DNA of 7,092 nucleotides, from contig JAILSA010000198.1 in assembly GCA_024697885.1 (NCBI GenBank), positions 1-7,092 on the forward strand, given 5' to 3'. Shown piece by piece: positions 1 through 5,990 of the stretch. The stretch comes from Eubacterium sp. (GTDB lineage Bacteria; Bacillota; Clostridia; Lachnospirales; Lachnospiraceae). Positions within the stretch are counted from its first letter, which is position 1, and the number at the start of each line of letters is the position of its first letter. The position numbers and the translations under genes were made by a program. A model generated the notes under the pieces. The model was not told the DNA's origin. It saw only the letters and a list, made by a program, of their open reading frames with translations, and did not search any database.

Positions 1-1451
1 TGTTCAGACATATGCTCGAGGGAGTAGGCCAGGGACAAAAATTCCTTGCCGGAGATACTCGGACTATGAATCAGGTCTGTGACCTCCGGTTTTCCCTCTG
101 TAATCGTTCCCGTTTTATCCAAAACAATAATCTTACTCTTGCCGGCATTTTCCATGGCCTCGGAGTTTTTAAAGAGGATACCATTTTTGGCTCCCATTCC
201 GTTTGCCACCATAATGGCCACCGGGGTGGCAAGACCCAGGGCGCAAGGGCAGGAAATCACCAGAACAGAGATGCCTCGCTCCAGGGCAAAGGTCACATCC
301 TGGCCGGCAAAAATCCAGAAGAGAAAGACCAAAAAGGCAATGCCAATAACCGTTGGTACAAAGACAGCGGACACCCTGTCGGCAATTCTTGCAATGGGAG
401 CCTTAGTGGCTGCTGCCTGGGAAATCATTTCTATAATCTGGGAGAAGGTGGTGTCTGTGCCCACCCGGCTGGCCTTGACCTGTATGTAGCCAGATTGGTT
501 GATGCTGGCGGCATAGACAAAGTCACCGGCCTCCTTGTCAACGGGGATGGATTCTCCCGTCAGAGCTGACTCATCTACAGCAGTAGAACCATATATTAAC
601 GTACCATCTGTCGGAATGGACTCCCCGGGCTTCACAATGAAAATGTCGTCCAAAACCAGGTCGTCCACGCTGATTTCGTATTCTTTTCCCTCTCGGAGAA
701 CCACTGCGGTCTTAGGGGCCATCTGCATGAGACCCTTGAGGGCATTGGTAGTTTTTCCCTTGGACAGGGCCTCTAGAGTTTTGCCCACAGTTATGAGGGC
801 GGGAATCATGGCAGCGGTCTCAAAGTAGAGCTGGCTGCCATAGACGGTTGATATAGCCTCCGCCGTCTGGCCACAGCTTGCCATGTAGGTCAGCTTGTAG
901 AAGACATAGAGAGACCAGGCAAAGGAGACGGAGGAGCCCAGAGCCACCAGGGCGTCCATGTTGGGGGACAGGTGCAAAAGTCCCCGAAAGCCAGAGGTAA
1001 AAAAGGCTCTGTTTATATATATTACAATGAGGGCCAAGAGCATTTGGGTGAGACTTAGGCCCAGGGGATTCTGGCTCAAGAAATCTGGAAGTGGAAAATT
1101 CCACATGTTGTGGCCCATGCTGATATACATAAGGGCCAGAAGCCAGATAGCAGACCAAATCAGACGCCTTACAAGTTTGGGAGTTTCCCGGTCCTTGAGG
1201 GCATCCTCCTCGTCAGCAAGTTTTTGACTGAGGCTGACTTTTTGGGATTCCTGTCCCTTGATTTGGGCGGAGTAACCCGCTGCCTCCACGGCCTGGATTA
1301 CGGCCTGGGGTGAGGCGCAGCCCTCCACTCCCATGGAGTTGGTCAGAAGGGAGACGGAGACCGAGTCCACGTCCTCAAGCTTGGAAACGGCCTTTTCCAC
1401 CTTGGCCTGACAGGCGGCGCAGGTCATACCGTTTACAATATATTGTTCCAT
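1..1451 (-). CDS. copA: Copper-translocating P1B-type ATPase CopA, N-terminal 483 residues (3' end outside window)
   Basis: ATP-driven exporter of Cu(I) across the cytoplasmic membrane. Residues 1-66 form one heavy-metal-associated domain with the GMTCAAC motif (Cys11, Cys14). Hydrophobic segments lie near residues 97-113, 130-147, 166-187, 207-222, 360-383 and 392-415. The actuator motif TGE is at 298-300, the membrane metal site CPC at 401-403, and the phosphorylation motif DKTGT starts at Asp445. The reading is open to the left edge. The last full codons read S-E followed by CA, exactly where this family has its SEHP motif, so the remaining ATP-binding domain and last helices lie outside. 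The ATG at 1451 is preceded by AGGAGG at a 6-nt distance. It is the second gene of an operon with the copper repressor csoR. CPC plus csoR linkage favours copper over zinc or cadmium. A single HMA domain is usual for Firmicute CopA variants. Confidence 0.96.
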   Translation of the reverse strand, partial: MEQYIVNGMTCAACQAKVEKAVSKLEDVDSVSVSLLTNSMGVEGCASPQAVIQAVEAAGYSAQIKGQESQKVSLSQKLADEEDALKDRETPKLVRRLIWSAIWLLALMYISMGHNMWNFPLPDFLSQNPLGLSLTQMLLALIVIYINRAFFTSGFRGLLHLSPNMDALVALGSSVSFAWSLYVFYKLTYMASCGQTAEAISTVYGSQLYFETAAMIPALITVGKTLEALSKGKTTNALKGLMQMAPKTAVVLREGKEYEISVDDLVLDDIFIVKPGESIPTDGTLIYGSTAVDESALTGESIPVDKEAGDFVYAASINQSGYIQVKASRVGTDTTFSQIIEMISQAAATKAPIARIADRVSAVFVPTVIGIAFLVFLFWIFAGQDVTFALERGISVLVISCPCALGLATPVAIMVANGMGAKNGILFKNSEAMENAGKSKIIVLDKTGTITEGKPEVTDLIHSPSISGKEFLSLAYSLEHMSE

Positions 1452-1457
1452 GATAAA

Positions 1458-1463
1458 CCTCCT
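1458..1463 (-). promoter_or_regulatory. copA ribosome binding site overlapping the csoR stop codon
   Basis: Reads AGGAGG on the minus strand, 6 nt before the copA ATG. The csoR stop TAG (1464-1462) shares two bases with it, so ribosomes finishing csoR sit on the copA start signal. This fixes the copA start and suggests translational coupling. Confidence 0.85.
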
Positions 1464-1791
1464 ATTTCATCAGCTTTTGTAAGAGCTGGCAGAGCTCATC
1501 AATACTTTCCTCCCGGCCTGCCTGGATGTCCTCAATGACGCAGGACCGAATGTGGCAGGAGAGAAGAACCTTATTAAAAGAGCCCAGGGCGCTGGTAATG
1601 GCGGAGACCTGAGTCAAAATATCCGGGCAATATCGATTGTCCTCTACCATTTTTTCCACCCCTCGAATCTGGCCCTCAATCCGTCGGAGTCTGGTGAGAA
1701 GAGCTTTTTGCTCCTCTGGGCTCCGGTTTTTGTGTCGATCAGAGCAGTGGGGGCAGGTTGTAAGTTCCTCTAGTTCTTTTTCATCGTTCAT
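1462..1791 (-). CDS. csoR: Copper-sensing transcriptional repressor CsoR
   Basis: DUF156/CsoR-family all-helical DNA-binding repressor of 109 aa, which releases its operator when Cu(I) binds. The Cu(I) ligand set is visible: Cys55 (in YCPDIL), His80 and Cys84 (in CHIRSC), with the same 25- and 4-residue spacing as the C-H-C triad of Mycobacterium tuberculosis CsoR. The core motif RLRRIEGQIRGVEKM at 34-48 is typical. The N-terminal extension carries CPHC (13-16) and His20, a possible extra metal site. An ATG 30 codons upstream (1881) is in frame, but the start at 1791 is preferred: it has GAGGTGA 5 nt upstream, the extra residues do not resemble the family, and the longer reading would run through the operator and promoter. 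First gene of the operon with copA, and very probably autoregulated through the palindrome at 1808-1826. Other metal or sulfur sensors of the family (RcnR, CstR) fit less well given the copA partner. Confidence 0.93.
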   Translation of the reverse strand: MNDEKELEELTTCPHCSDRHKNRSPEEQKALLTRLRRIEGQIRGVEKMVEDNRYCPDILTQVSAITSALGSFNKVLLSCHIRSCVIEDIQAGREESIDELCQLLQKLMK

Positions 1792-1796
1792 AGAAA

Positions 1797-1803
1797 TCAC
1801 CTC
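1797..1803 (-). promoter_or_regulatory. csoR ribosome binding site
   Basis: Reads GAGGTGA on the minus strand, 5 nt before the ATG at 1791. It decides the start in favour of the 109-residue protein over the longer in-frame reading. Confidence 0.8.
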
Positions 1804-1807
1804 ATTA

Positions 1808-1826
1808 TATACCCCCTGGGGGTATA
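1808..1826. promoter_or_regulatory. CsoR operator, perfect palindrome
   Basis: TATACCCCCTGGGGGTATA is a perfect inverted repeat of two 9-bp arms around one central base. TATACCCC/GGGGTATA is the recognised core of CsoR-type copper operators in Firmicutes. It lies between the csoR promoter and the csoR start, beginning about 8 nt downstream of the predicted transcription start, so bound CsoR would block initiation or clearance. The divergent pepC promoter is more than 90 bp away and need not be affected. Confidence 0.88.
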
Positions 1827-1840
1827 CCGAATCTATAACC

Positions 1841-1869
1841 ACTATAGTATTTTTGCCGGGGGATGTCAA
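1841..1869 (-). promoter_or_regulatory. Promoter of the csoR-copA operon
   Basis: On the minus strand a consensus -35 TTGACA (1869-1864) is followed after exactly 17 nt by TATAGT (1846-1841), five of six matches to TATAAT. The predicted start is near 1834, just upstream of the CsoR operator. A promoter this close to consensus needs a repressor to be kept silent, which fits CsoR control. Confidence 0.85.
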
Positions 1870-1920
1870 CGACAATTCCACTTCTTGGCAAAAATTATCA
1901 TTAGTCTAAGTGGCGGCGGC

Positions 1921-1948
1921 AAGACAAGTGTGCTAGTATCTTTACTAT
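1921..1948 (+). promoter_or_regulatory. Possible pepC promoter (weak match)
   Basis: AAGACA (1921-1926) and TACTAT (1943-1948) are separated by 16 nt and match the -35 and -10 consensus at four of six positions each. The small inverted repeat TAGTA-TCTT-TACTA (1934-1947) overlaps the -10. It is the best candidate in the csoR-pepC gap, but modest in quality. Confidence 0.4.
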
Positions 1949-1952
1949 AAAG

Positions 1953-1961
1953 AAAGGAAGG
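1953..1961 (+). promoter_or_regulatory. pepC ribosome binding site
   Basis: AAAGGAAGG lies 8 nt before the ATG at 1970 and supports that start. Confidence 0.7.
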
Positions 1962-1969
1962 TAAGAGAG

Positions 1970-3310
1970 ATGAAAGAATTTATAGAGAAAAAAGATTTAG
2001 ATAATTTTAAAAGTAACTTCGAGGGAGACCGGGCGAATCTTTTGGCCATGAATGCGGTGACCAGCAATGGGGTCAACAAGGCGGCCCTCAATGTCTACCG
2101 GGCCAAGGACAATCAAAATTCCTTTAGCATAGAAGTTGAGGCGGGCAAGGTCTGCGATCAAAAACAGTCTGGTCGTTGCTGGATGTTTGCGGCCTACAAT
2201 GTTTTTCGCCTGGAGATCATGGAAAAACTCAACCTGGAAAATATGGAATTGTCACAGAATTATCCCCTCTTTTATGATAAGCTAGAAAAGGCCAATTATT
2301 TTTTGGAAAATATTCTAGATACCCTGGAGGAAAAAAATGGAAGTCGCGTGGTGGATTTTCTCCTGACAGACCCAATTGGAGACGGTGGCCAGTGGGATAT
2401 GTTCCGGTCCATCACCTACAAGTACGGATGTCTGCCTAAGGAGCTTATGCCAGAGACGGCGGTATCTTCTTGTACCAGGGAGTTAAACACCTATCTCAGA
2501 ACCAAACTTCGTGGATTTGCCTGTCAGTTGAGAGAGGACTACGCCGGGGGAAAGGACTTAGAAAAACTCCGCCAGGACAAGGAAGAGATTATGTCCACCA
2601 TCTACCGCATGTTGTCGATTGCCTTGGGCCAGCCACCAGAGAGATTTTCCTGGGGAACCAGGGACAAGGACAAAAATTTTGTGGAGGTCAAGGACATTAC
2701 ACCGCAGGAATTTTTCCGGGAGTATGTGGGACTGAACCTGGATGATATGGTGACCGTAATCAATGCGCCTACAGAGGACAAGCCTTACGGCAAGACCTTT
2801 ACGGTTCAGTACCTTGGCAGTGTTCGCGGGGGAAAATATCCTGTCAAATACTTAAATCTTCCTATGGAAGAGTTAAAGAGAATGACCATAGCTCAGCTAA
2901 AGGACAATCGGGCAGTTTGGTTTGGATCAGATGTGGGACAGTTTTCTGACCGCAAGGGGGGATACCTGACCTTAGATGCCTTGAAGGTAGAGGAACTTTT
3001 TGCCACAGACTTCCCTATGAACAAGGGGGAGAGACTGGTGTACGGAGAGAGTTTAATGACCCATGCCATGGTGATTACCGGGGTGGAATTAGACGAAAAA
3101 GGTGATCCAATTCGCTGGAAGGTGGAAAACAGTTGGGGCAAGGATTCTGGCATGGAGGGATTTTATGTGATGTCAGATGAGTGGTTCTCAGAATACGCCT
3201 ACCAAATCCTGCTGGACAAAAAATATTTGACCCAGGAGGAGAAAAAACAGTTTGAGGCGGAGCCAATTCTTCTAAAACCATGGGATCCAATGGGGTCATT
3301 GGCGAGATAG
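1970..3310 (+). CDS. pepC: Aminopeptidase C, bleomycin hydrolase family (peptidase family C1B)
   Basis: Cytoplasmic cysteine aminopeptidase that removes N-terminal residues from peptides. Family members are homohexamers with active sites facing an inner chamber. The protein is 446 aa, the normal length for PepC. The papain-like catalytic set is complete: oxyanion Gln64 and nucleophile Cys70 in QKQSGRCW, His365 in MTHAM and Asn387 in ENSWG. The N-terminal stretch around AMNAVTSNG (27-35) and the C-terminal WDPMGSLAR (438-446) are family hallmarks; in the bleomycin hydrolase structure this tail reaches into the active site and enforces aminopeptidase action. No signal peptide. The start is backed by a good ribosome site and family-like first residues. 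It is divergent from csoR and 96 nt ahead of cysD, which has its own promoter, so it is probably monocistronic. I see no hairpin terminator behind it, so some readthrough into cysD is possible. Confidence 0.95.
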   Translation: MKEFIEKKDLDNFKSNFEGDRANLLAMNAVTSNGVNKAALNVYRAKDNQNSFSIEVEAGKVCDQKQSGRCWMFAAYNVFRLEIMEKLNLENMELSQNYPLFYDKLEKANYFLENILDTLEEKNGSRVVDFLLTDPIGDGGQWDMFRSITYKYGCLPKELMPETAVSSCTRELNTYLRTKLRGFACQLREDYAGGKDLEKLRQDKEEIMSTIYRMLSIALGQPPERFSWGTRDKDKNFVEVKDITPQEFFREYVGLNLDDMVTVINAPTEDKPYGKTFTVQYLGSVRGGKYPVKYLNLPMEELKRMTIAQLKDNRAVWFGSDVGQFSDRKGGYLTLDALKVEELFATDFPMNKGERLVYGESLMTHAMVITGVELDEKGDPIRWKVENSWGKDSGMEGFYVMSDEWFSEYAYQILLDKKYLTQEEKKQFEAEPILLKPWDPMGSLAR

Positions 3311-3323
3311 ATCCAGAAAAACT

Positions 3324-3351
3324 TTGACAAAATCCCAATATCTGTTATGAT
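3324..3351 (+). promoter_or_regulatory. Promoter of the cysD-cysN-trxB operon
   Basis: A perfect -35 TTGACA (3324-3329) is followed after 16 nt by TATGAT (3346-3351), which also carries the extended -10 TG at 3343-3344. The predicted start is near 3358, leaving a leader of about 49 nt, too short for a SAM or T-box riboswitch. Control, if any, should act through a DNA-bound regulator. Confidence 0.75.
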
Positions 3352-3363
3352 TAAATTTGGTAT

Positions 3364-3373
3364 GCCTTAAGGC
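3364..3373. promoter_or_regulatory. Palindrome in the cysD leader, candidate operator
   Basis: GCCTTAAGGC is a perfect 10-bp palindrome a few bases downstream of the predicted start of the cys operon. It has no loop and no T-run, so it is not a terminator. Its position matches that of a repressor site. The binding protein is unknown, and a 10-bp palindrome can occur by chance. Confidence 0.35.
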
Positions 3374-3390
3374 GAATCAAGACATAATAG

Positions 3391-3395
3391 AAAGG
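3391..3395 (+). promoter_or_regulatory. cysD ribosome binding site
   Basis: AAAGG ends 11 nt before the cysD ATG. Counted in register with a full AAAGGAGG this is a normal 8-nt spacing. It favours the ATG at 3407 over the ATG at 3402, which opens only a two-codon reading. Confidence 0.6.
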
Positions 3396-3406
3396 TAGAT
3401 TATGAA

Positions 3407-4306
3407 ATGAGTGAATTATCACATTTAGATGAATTAGAGGCAGAGGCAATCTACATTATTCGTGAAGTTGCCGCCGAGTGCGAAAAGCCAGTAATGCTCT
3501 ATTCTATTGGAAAAGACAGTTCCGTAATGTTACATTTGGCATTGAAGGCCTTTTACCCAGAAAAGCCACCTTTTCCTTTTCTTCATGTGAATACAACTTG
3601 GAAGTTTCACGAGATGATTGAATTCCGCGATGCTATTGCAAAGAAGCACGGAATTGAAATGTTAGAATATATTAATGAGCAGGGAGTCAGGGATGGCATT
3701 AATCCCTTTGACCACGGCTCAGCCTATACCGATATTATGAAGACTCAGGCCCTTAAGCAGGCCTTAGACAAATATGAGTTTACTGCCGCTTTTGGCGTAG
3801 GAAGACGAGACGAGGAAAAATCCCGTGCCAAGGAGAGAATCTTTTCCTTCCGAAATGAGCACCATGCCTGGGATCCAAAGAACCAGAGACCTGAGATGTG
3901 GAAGCTCTACAACTCCAAAATTCAGAAGCACGAAGAGGTTCGTGTCTTCCCACTGTCCAACTGGACAGAGACAGATATTTGGCAGTATATTCGCCGGGAA
4001 AAAATTGAAATCCCATCTCTTTATTTTGCCAAGGAGAGACCAGTGGTTTACCGTGATGGCAACATTATTATGGTAGACGACGACAGAATGAAACTTTTGC
4101 CGGGAGAGAAGGTGGAGCACAAGAGTGTCCGCTTCCGTACCTTGGGCTGCTACCCACTGACTGGTGGCGTGGAGTCCACAGCTTCTACTCTGGATGAAAT
4201 CATAGATGAGACCCTCAGCGCAGTGTCCTCAGAGAGAACAACCCGTGTTATTGACAACGAGGCTGCGGGAAGTATGGAACGAAGAAAGAGAGAGGGGTAT
4301 TTCTAG
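3407..4306 (+). CDS. cysD: Sulfate adenylyltransferase subunit 2 (ATP sulfurylase small subunit)
   Basis: Catalytic subunit of the heterodimeric ATP sulfurylase: ATP plus sulfate gives APS and pyrophosphate, driven by GTP hydrolysis in CysN. The protein has 299 aa, close to the 302 aa of Escherichia coli CysD. It belongs to the PP-loop adenine-nucleotide alpha-hydrolase fold; the PP motif SIGKDS is at 33-38. Further family blocks are [15 protein letters not shown] (130-144), the [15 protein letters not shown] region (155-169), [13 protein letters not shown] (242-254) and the C-terminal [10 protein letters not shown] (290-299). Soluble, with no signal sequence. First gene of the operon; its TAG stop is one base before the cysN ATG, so the two subunits are probably translated together in equal amounts. 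The PAPS reductase CysH has a related fold, but the length, the listed blocks and the cysN partner identify CysD. Confidence 0.96.
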   Translation: MSELSHLDELEAEAIYIIREVAAECEKPVMLYSIGKDSSVMLHLALKAFYPEKPPFPFLHVNTTWKFHEMIEFRDAIAKKHGIEMLEYINEQGVRDGINPFDHGSAYTDIMKTQALKQALDKYEFTAAFGVGRRDEEKSRAKERIFSFRNEHHAWDPKNQRPEMWKLYNSKIQKHEEVRVFPLSNWTETDIWQYIRREKIEIPSLYFAKERPVVYRDGNIIMVDDDRMKLLPGEKVEHKSVRFRTLGCYPLTGGVESTASTLDEIIDETLSAVSSERTTRVIDNEAAGSMERRKREGYF

Positions 4307-4307
4307 A

Positions 4308-5951
4308 ATGAGTGGATTATTAAAATTTATTACATGCGGAAGTGTAGACGATGGAAAATCAACCTTGATTGGACACATCCTCTACGATTCCAAACTTCTC
4401 TATACAGACCAGGAAAGGGCCTTGGAGTTAGACAGTAAGGTGGGAAGCCGAGGCGGCGCCATTGACTACTCCCTTCTTCTAGATGGCCTTATGGCAGAGA
4501 GAGAGCAGGGCATCACCATTGATGTGGCCTACCGCTATTTTACCACAGATGAGAGAAGTTTTATTGTGGCCGACACACCGGGCCATGAGGAGTATACAAG
4601 AAACATGGCAGTAGGTGCTTCCTTTGCGGATTTGGCAGTTATTCTCATTGACGCCAAGCAGGGAGTTTTGATTCAGACAAGAAGACATGCTAGAATTTGT
4701 TCCCTCATGGGAATTCGCTATTTTGTCTTTGCTGTAAACAAAATGGATTTGGTAAAATACGACCAGACCCGATTCCAGGAGATTGAGGCCCAGGTGGAGG
4801 AATTGGCCAAGGAGCTATCCCTGGAAAATGTAAAGATTATTCCAGTCTCCGCCACAGAGGGAGACAATGTAACCAAGACATCAGACAATATTTCCTGGTA
4901 CCAGGGAGAGCCACTTCTCACCTATTTGGAGCAGGTGGACATTTCCGAGGACAACCAGGAACAGGGCTTTTATATGCCGGTTCAGAGGGTATGTCGTCCA
5001 GACCACACCTTCCGAGGCTTCCAGGGCCAGATTGAGGACGGAGCCATCCGGGTGGGAGACCAAATTACCACCCTTCCTAGCAATGAGGTGGCCAAGGTAA
5101 AGAGCATTCATGTGGGCTTTGAGGAAGTAGACCAGGTGGTTAAGGGCCAGCCGGCTACCATTCAGTTGGACCGCGAAGTGGACGTGTCTCGTGGAGACGT
5201 TTTGACTACGCAGGCGGATTTAAAGATTTCTTCATCCCTGACCGCCACCATTCTCTGGATGGATGACGCGGAACTCATGGGTGGCAAGAACTTTTTCTTC
5301 AAGCTGGGAACCAAGTCTATTCCAGCCATGGTCAGCAGCATTGAATATGCCATTGATGTAAACACAGGGGAGAAAAAGTCCCTCAGCGGCTTAAAGAAAA
5401 ATGAGATCGCTGTGGTCAAACTTTCTCTTGCCGATAAAATTGTAATAGATGAGTTTAAAAATCATAAGACCTTAGGAGAATTTATTCTCATTGACCGCGT
5501 CACCAACATGACCTCCGCCTGTGGAGTAGTGGACCAGGTAAATGAGGACGAGACAGGACTCTATGAGGGCCGAGTGGACAAAAAGGTGCGCGCCGCCATT
5601 AAGGGTCAGACCGCCGCAGTCATTCCTTTTAACAAAAATGAAAATGGAATTGACAGGTCTTATGTGGAGGACGTGGAGAAGGCCTTAAGTCTCAGTGGAA
5701 GACATACCTATCTCTATGCACCAGCCAAGGGAGAAGATGTGGCAAATGCCCTCAAGCACCTTCACCATGCAGGTGTGGTAGTCCTTCTTTTAGCAGATGA
5801 AAAAACTCTAAATCAGCTGAAGCTTTCAGCCCAGATTAAGGTTTTATCAGATTGGTCCTGCCAGGGAAAAGAGGTAAATGCTGTGGCAGACTATATTTTA
5901 AGAAATACCAGATACCAAGACGACGTTGTGGGTGGAGGAGACTTTATCTAA
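4308..5951 (+). CDS. cysN: Sulfate adenylyltransferase subunit 1 (GTPase) with a degenerate APS-kinase-like C-terminal domain
   Basis: Regulatory GTPase of ATP sulfurylase; GTP hydrolysis drives APS formation by CysD. It is 547 aa from the ATG at 4308, one base after the cysD stop, with AGAGGGG (4291-4297) as ribosome site; an in-frame ATG at 4206 lies inside cysD and is disfavoured. EF-Tu-like GTPase domain about 1-210: P-loop GSVDDGKST (11-19), REQGIT (65-70), DTPGHEEY (89-96), NKMD (144-147), SAT (181-183). Two beta-barrel domains follow, about 215-305 and 305-405. E. coli CysN ends near residue 475; here about 137 residues follow position 410. They resemble the CysC part of CysNC fusions: VDKKVRAAIKGQ (423-434), GRHTYLY (464-470), HAGVVVLLLA (487-496). 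The position of the kinase P-loop (443-451) reads KNENGIDRS, so kinase activity is not expected. Sulfurylase function is well supported; the tail's role is unknown. Confidence 0.94.
   Translation: MSGLLKFITCGSVDDGKSTLIGHILYDSKLLYTDQERALELDSKVGSRGGAIDYSLLLDGLMAEREQGITIDVAYRYFTTDERSFIVADTPGHEEYTRNMAVGASFADLAVILIDAKQGVLIQTRRHARICSLMGIRYFVFAVNKMDLVKYDQTRFQEIEAQVEELAKELSLENVKIIPVSATEGDNVTKTSDNISWYQGEPLLTYLEQVDISEDNQEQGFYMPVQRVCRPDHTFRGFQGQIEDGAIRVGDQITTLPSNEVAKVKSIHVGFEEVDQVVKGQPATIQLDREVDVSRGDVLTTQADLKISSSLTATILWMDDAELMGGKNFFFKLGTKSIPAMVSSIEYAIDVNTGEKKSLSGLKKNEIAVVKLSLADKIVIDEFKNHKTLGEFILIDRVTNMTSACGVVDQVNEDETGLYEGRVDKKVRAAIKGQTAAVIPFNKNENGIDRSYVEDVEKALSLSGRHTYLYAPAKGEDVANALKHLHHAGVVVLLLADEKTLNQLKLSAQIKVLSDWSCQGKEVNAVADYILRNTRYQDDVVGGGDFI
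5574..5900 (+). other. Degenerate CysC (APS kinase)-like domain within cysN
   Basis: This covers CysN residues 423-531. Residues 438-460 align without gaps to the APS kinase stretch running from its first beta strand through the P-loop and first helix (typically VLWFTGLSGSGKST and onward). The P-loop itself is lost: the glycines are mostly replaced and the Walker Lys is Asp449. GRHTYLY matches the second strand. The APS-binding DGDNxRxGLNxDLGF block expected next is absent, and HHAGVVVLLL picks up the next helix and strand. IKVLSD (510-515) and VADYIL (526-531) may match the final strand and helix. At about 110 residues it is roughly half a normal CysC. The comparison is from memory of the family, not a computed alignment. 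Confidence 0.6.
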
Positions 5952-5979
5952 AAATCCAAGCCCCACAAAACAGAGAATG

Positions 5980-5986
5980 TGAGGTG
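5980..5986 (+). promoter_or_regulatory. trxB ribosome binding site
   Basis: TGAGGTG lies 4 nt before the ATG at 5991. It supports this start over the in-frame GTG at 5979, which would add four residues and has only a poor upstream match. Confidence 0.7.
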
Positions 5987-5990
5987 CATT

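Noticed and set aside
12..1313. Several plus-strand open readings antisense to copA
   Set aside because: The minus strand encodes a continuous CopA with all expected motifs; the plus-strand readings have no recognisable domain.
1792..1881. Longer reading of csoR from the upstream in-frame ATG (30 extra residues)
   Set aside because: The added stretch would be encoded by the operator and promoter, has no family resemblance, and the inner ATG has a clear GAGGTGA site.
1934..1947. TAGTA-TCTT-TACTA inverted repeat as an operator for pepC
   Set aside because: Five-base A/T-rich arms overlapping a -10 element are expected by chance; no second site or known regulator supports it.
3311..3406. Rho-independent terminator after pepC or a sulfur riboswitch before cysD
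   Set aside because: No GC-rich hairpin followed by a T-run exists here, and the predicted leader of about 49 nt is too short for a SAM or T-box element.
3402..3410. Two-codon reading ATG AAA TGA overlapping the cysD start (possible leader peptide or coupling device)
   Set aside because: The AAAGG site is in better register with the cysD ATG, and such a tiny reading in an A/T-rich leader easily arises by chance.
4206..4307. N-terminal extension of CysN beginning inside cysD
   Set aside because: The extra 34 residues are cysD read in another frame; CysN homology begins right at the ATG at 4308, which directly follows the cysD stop.
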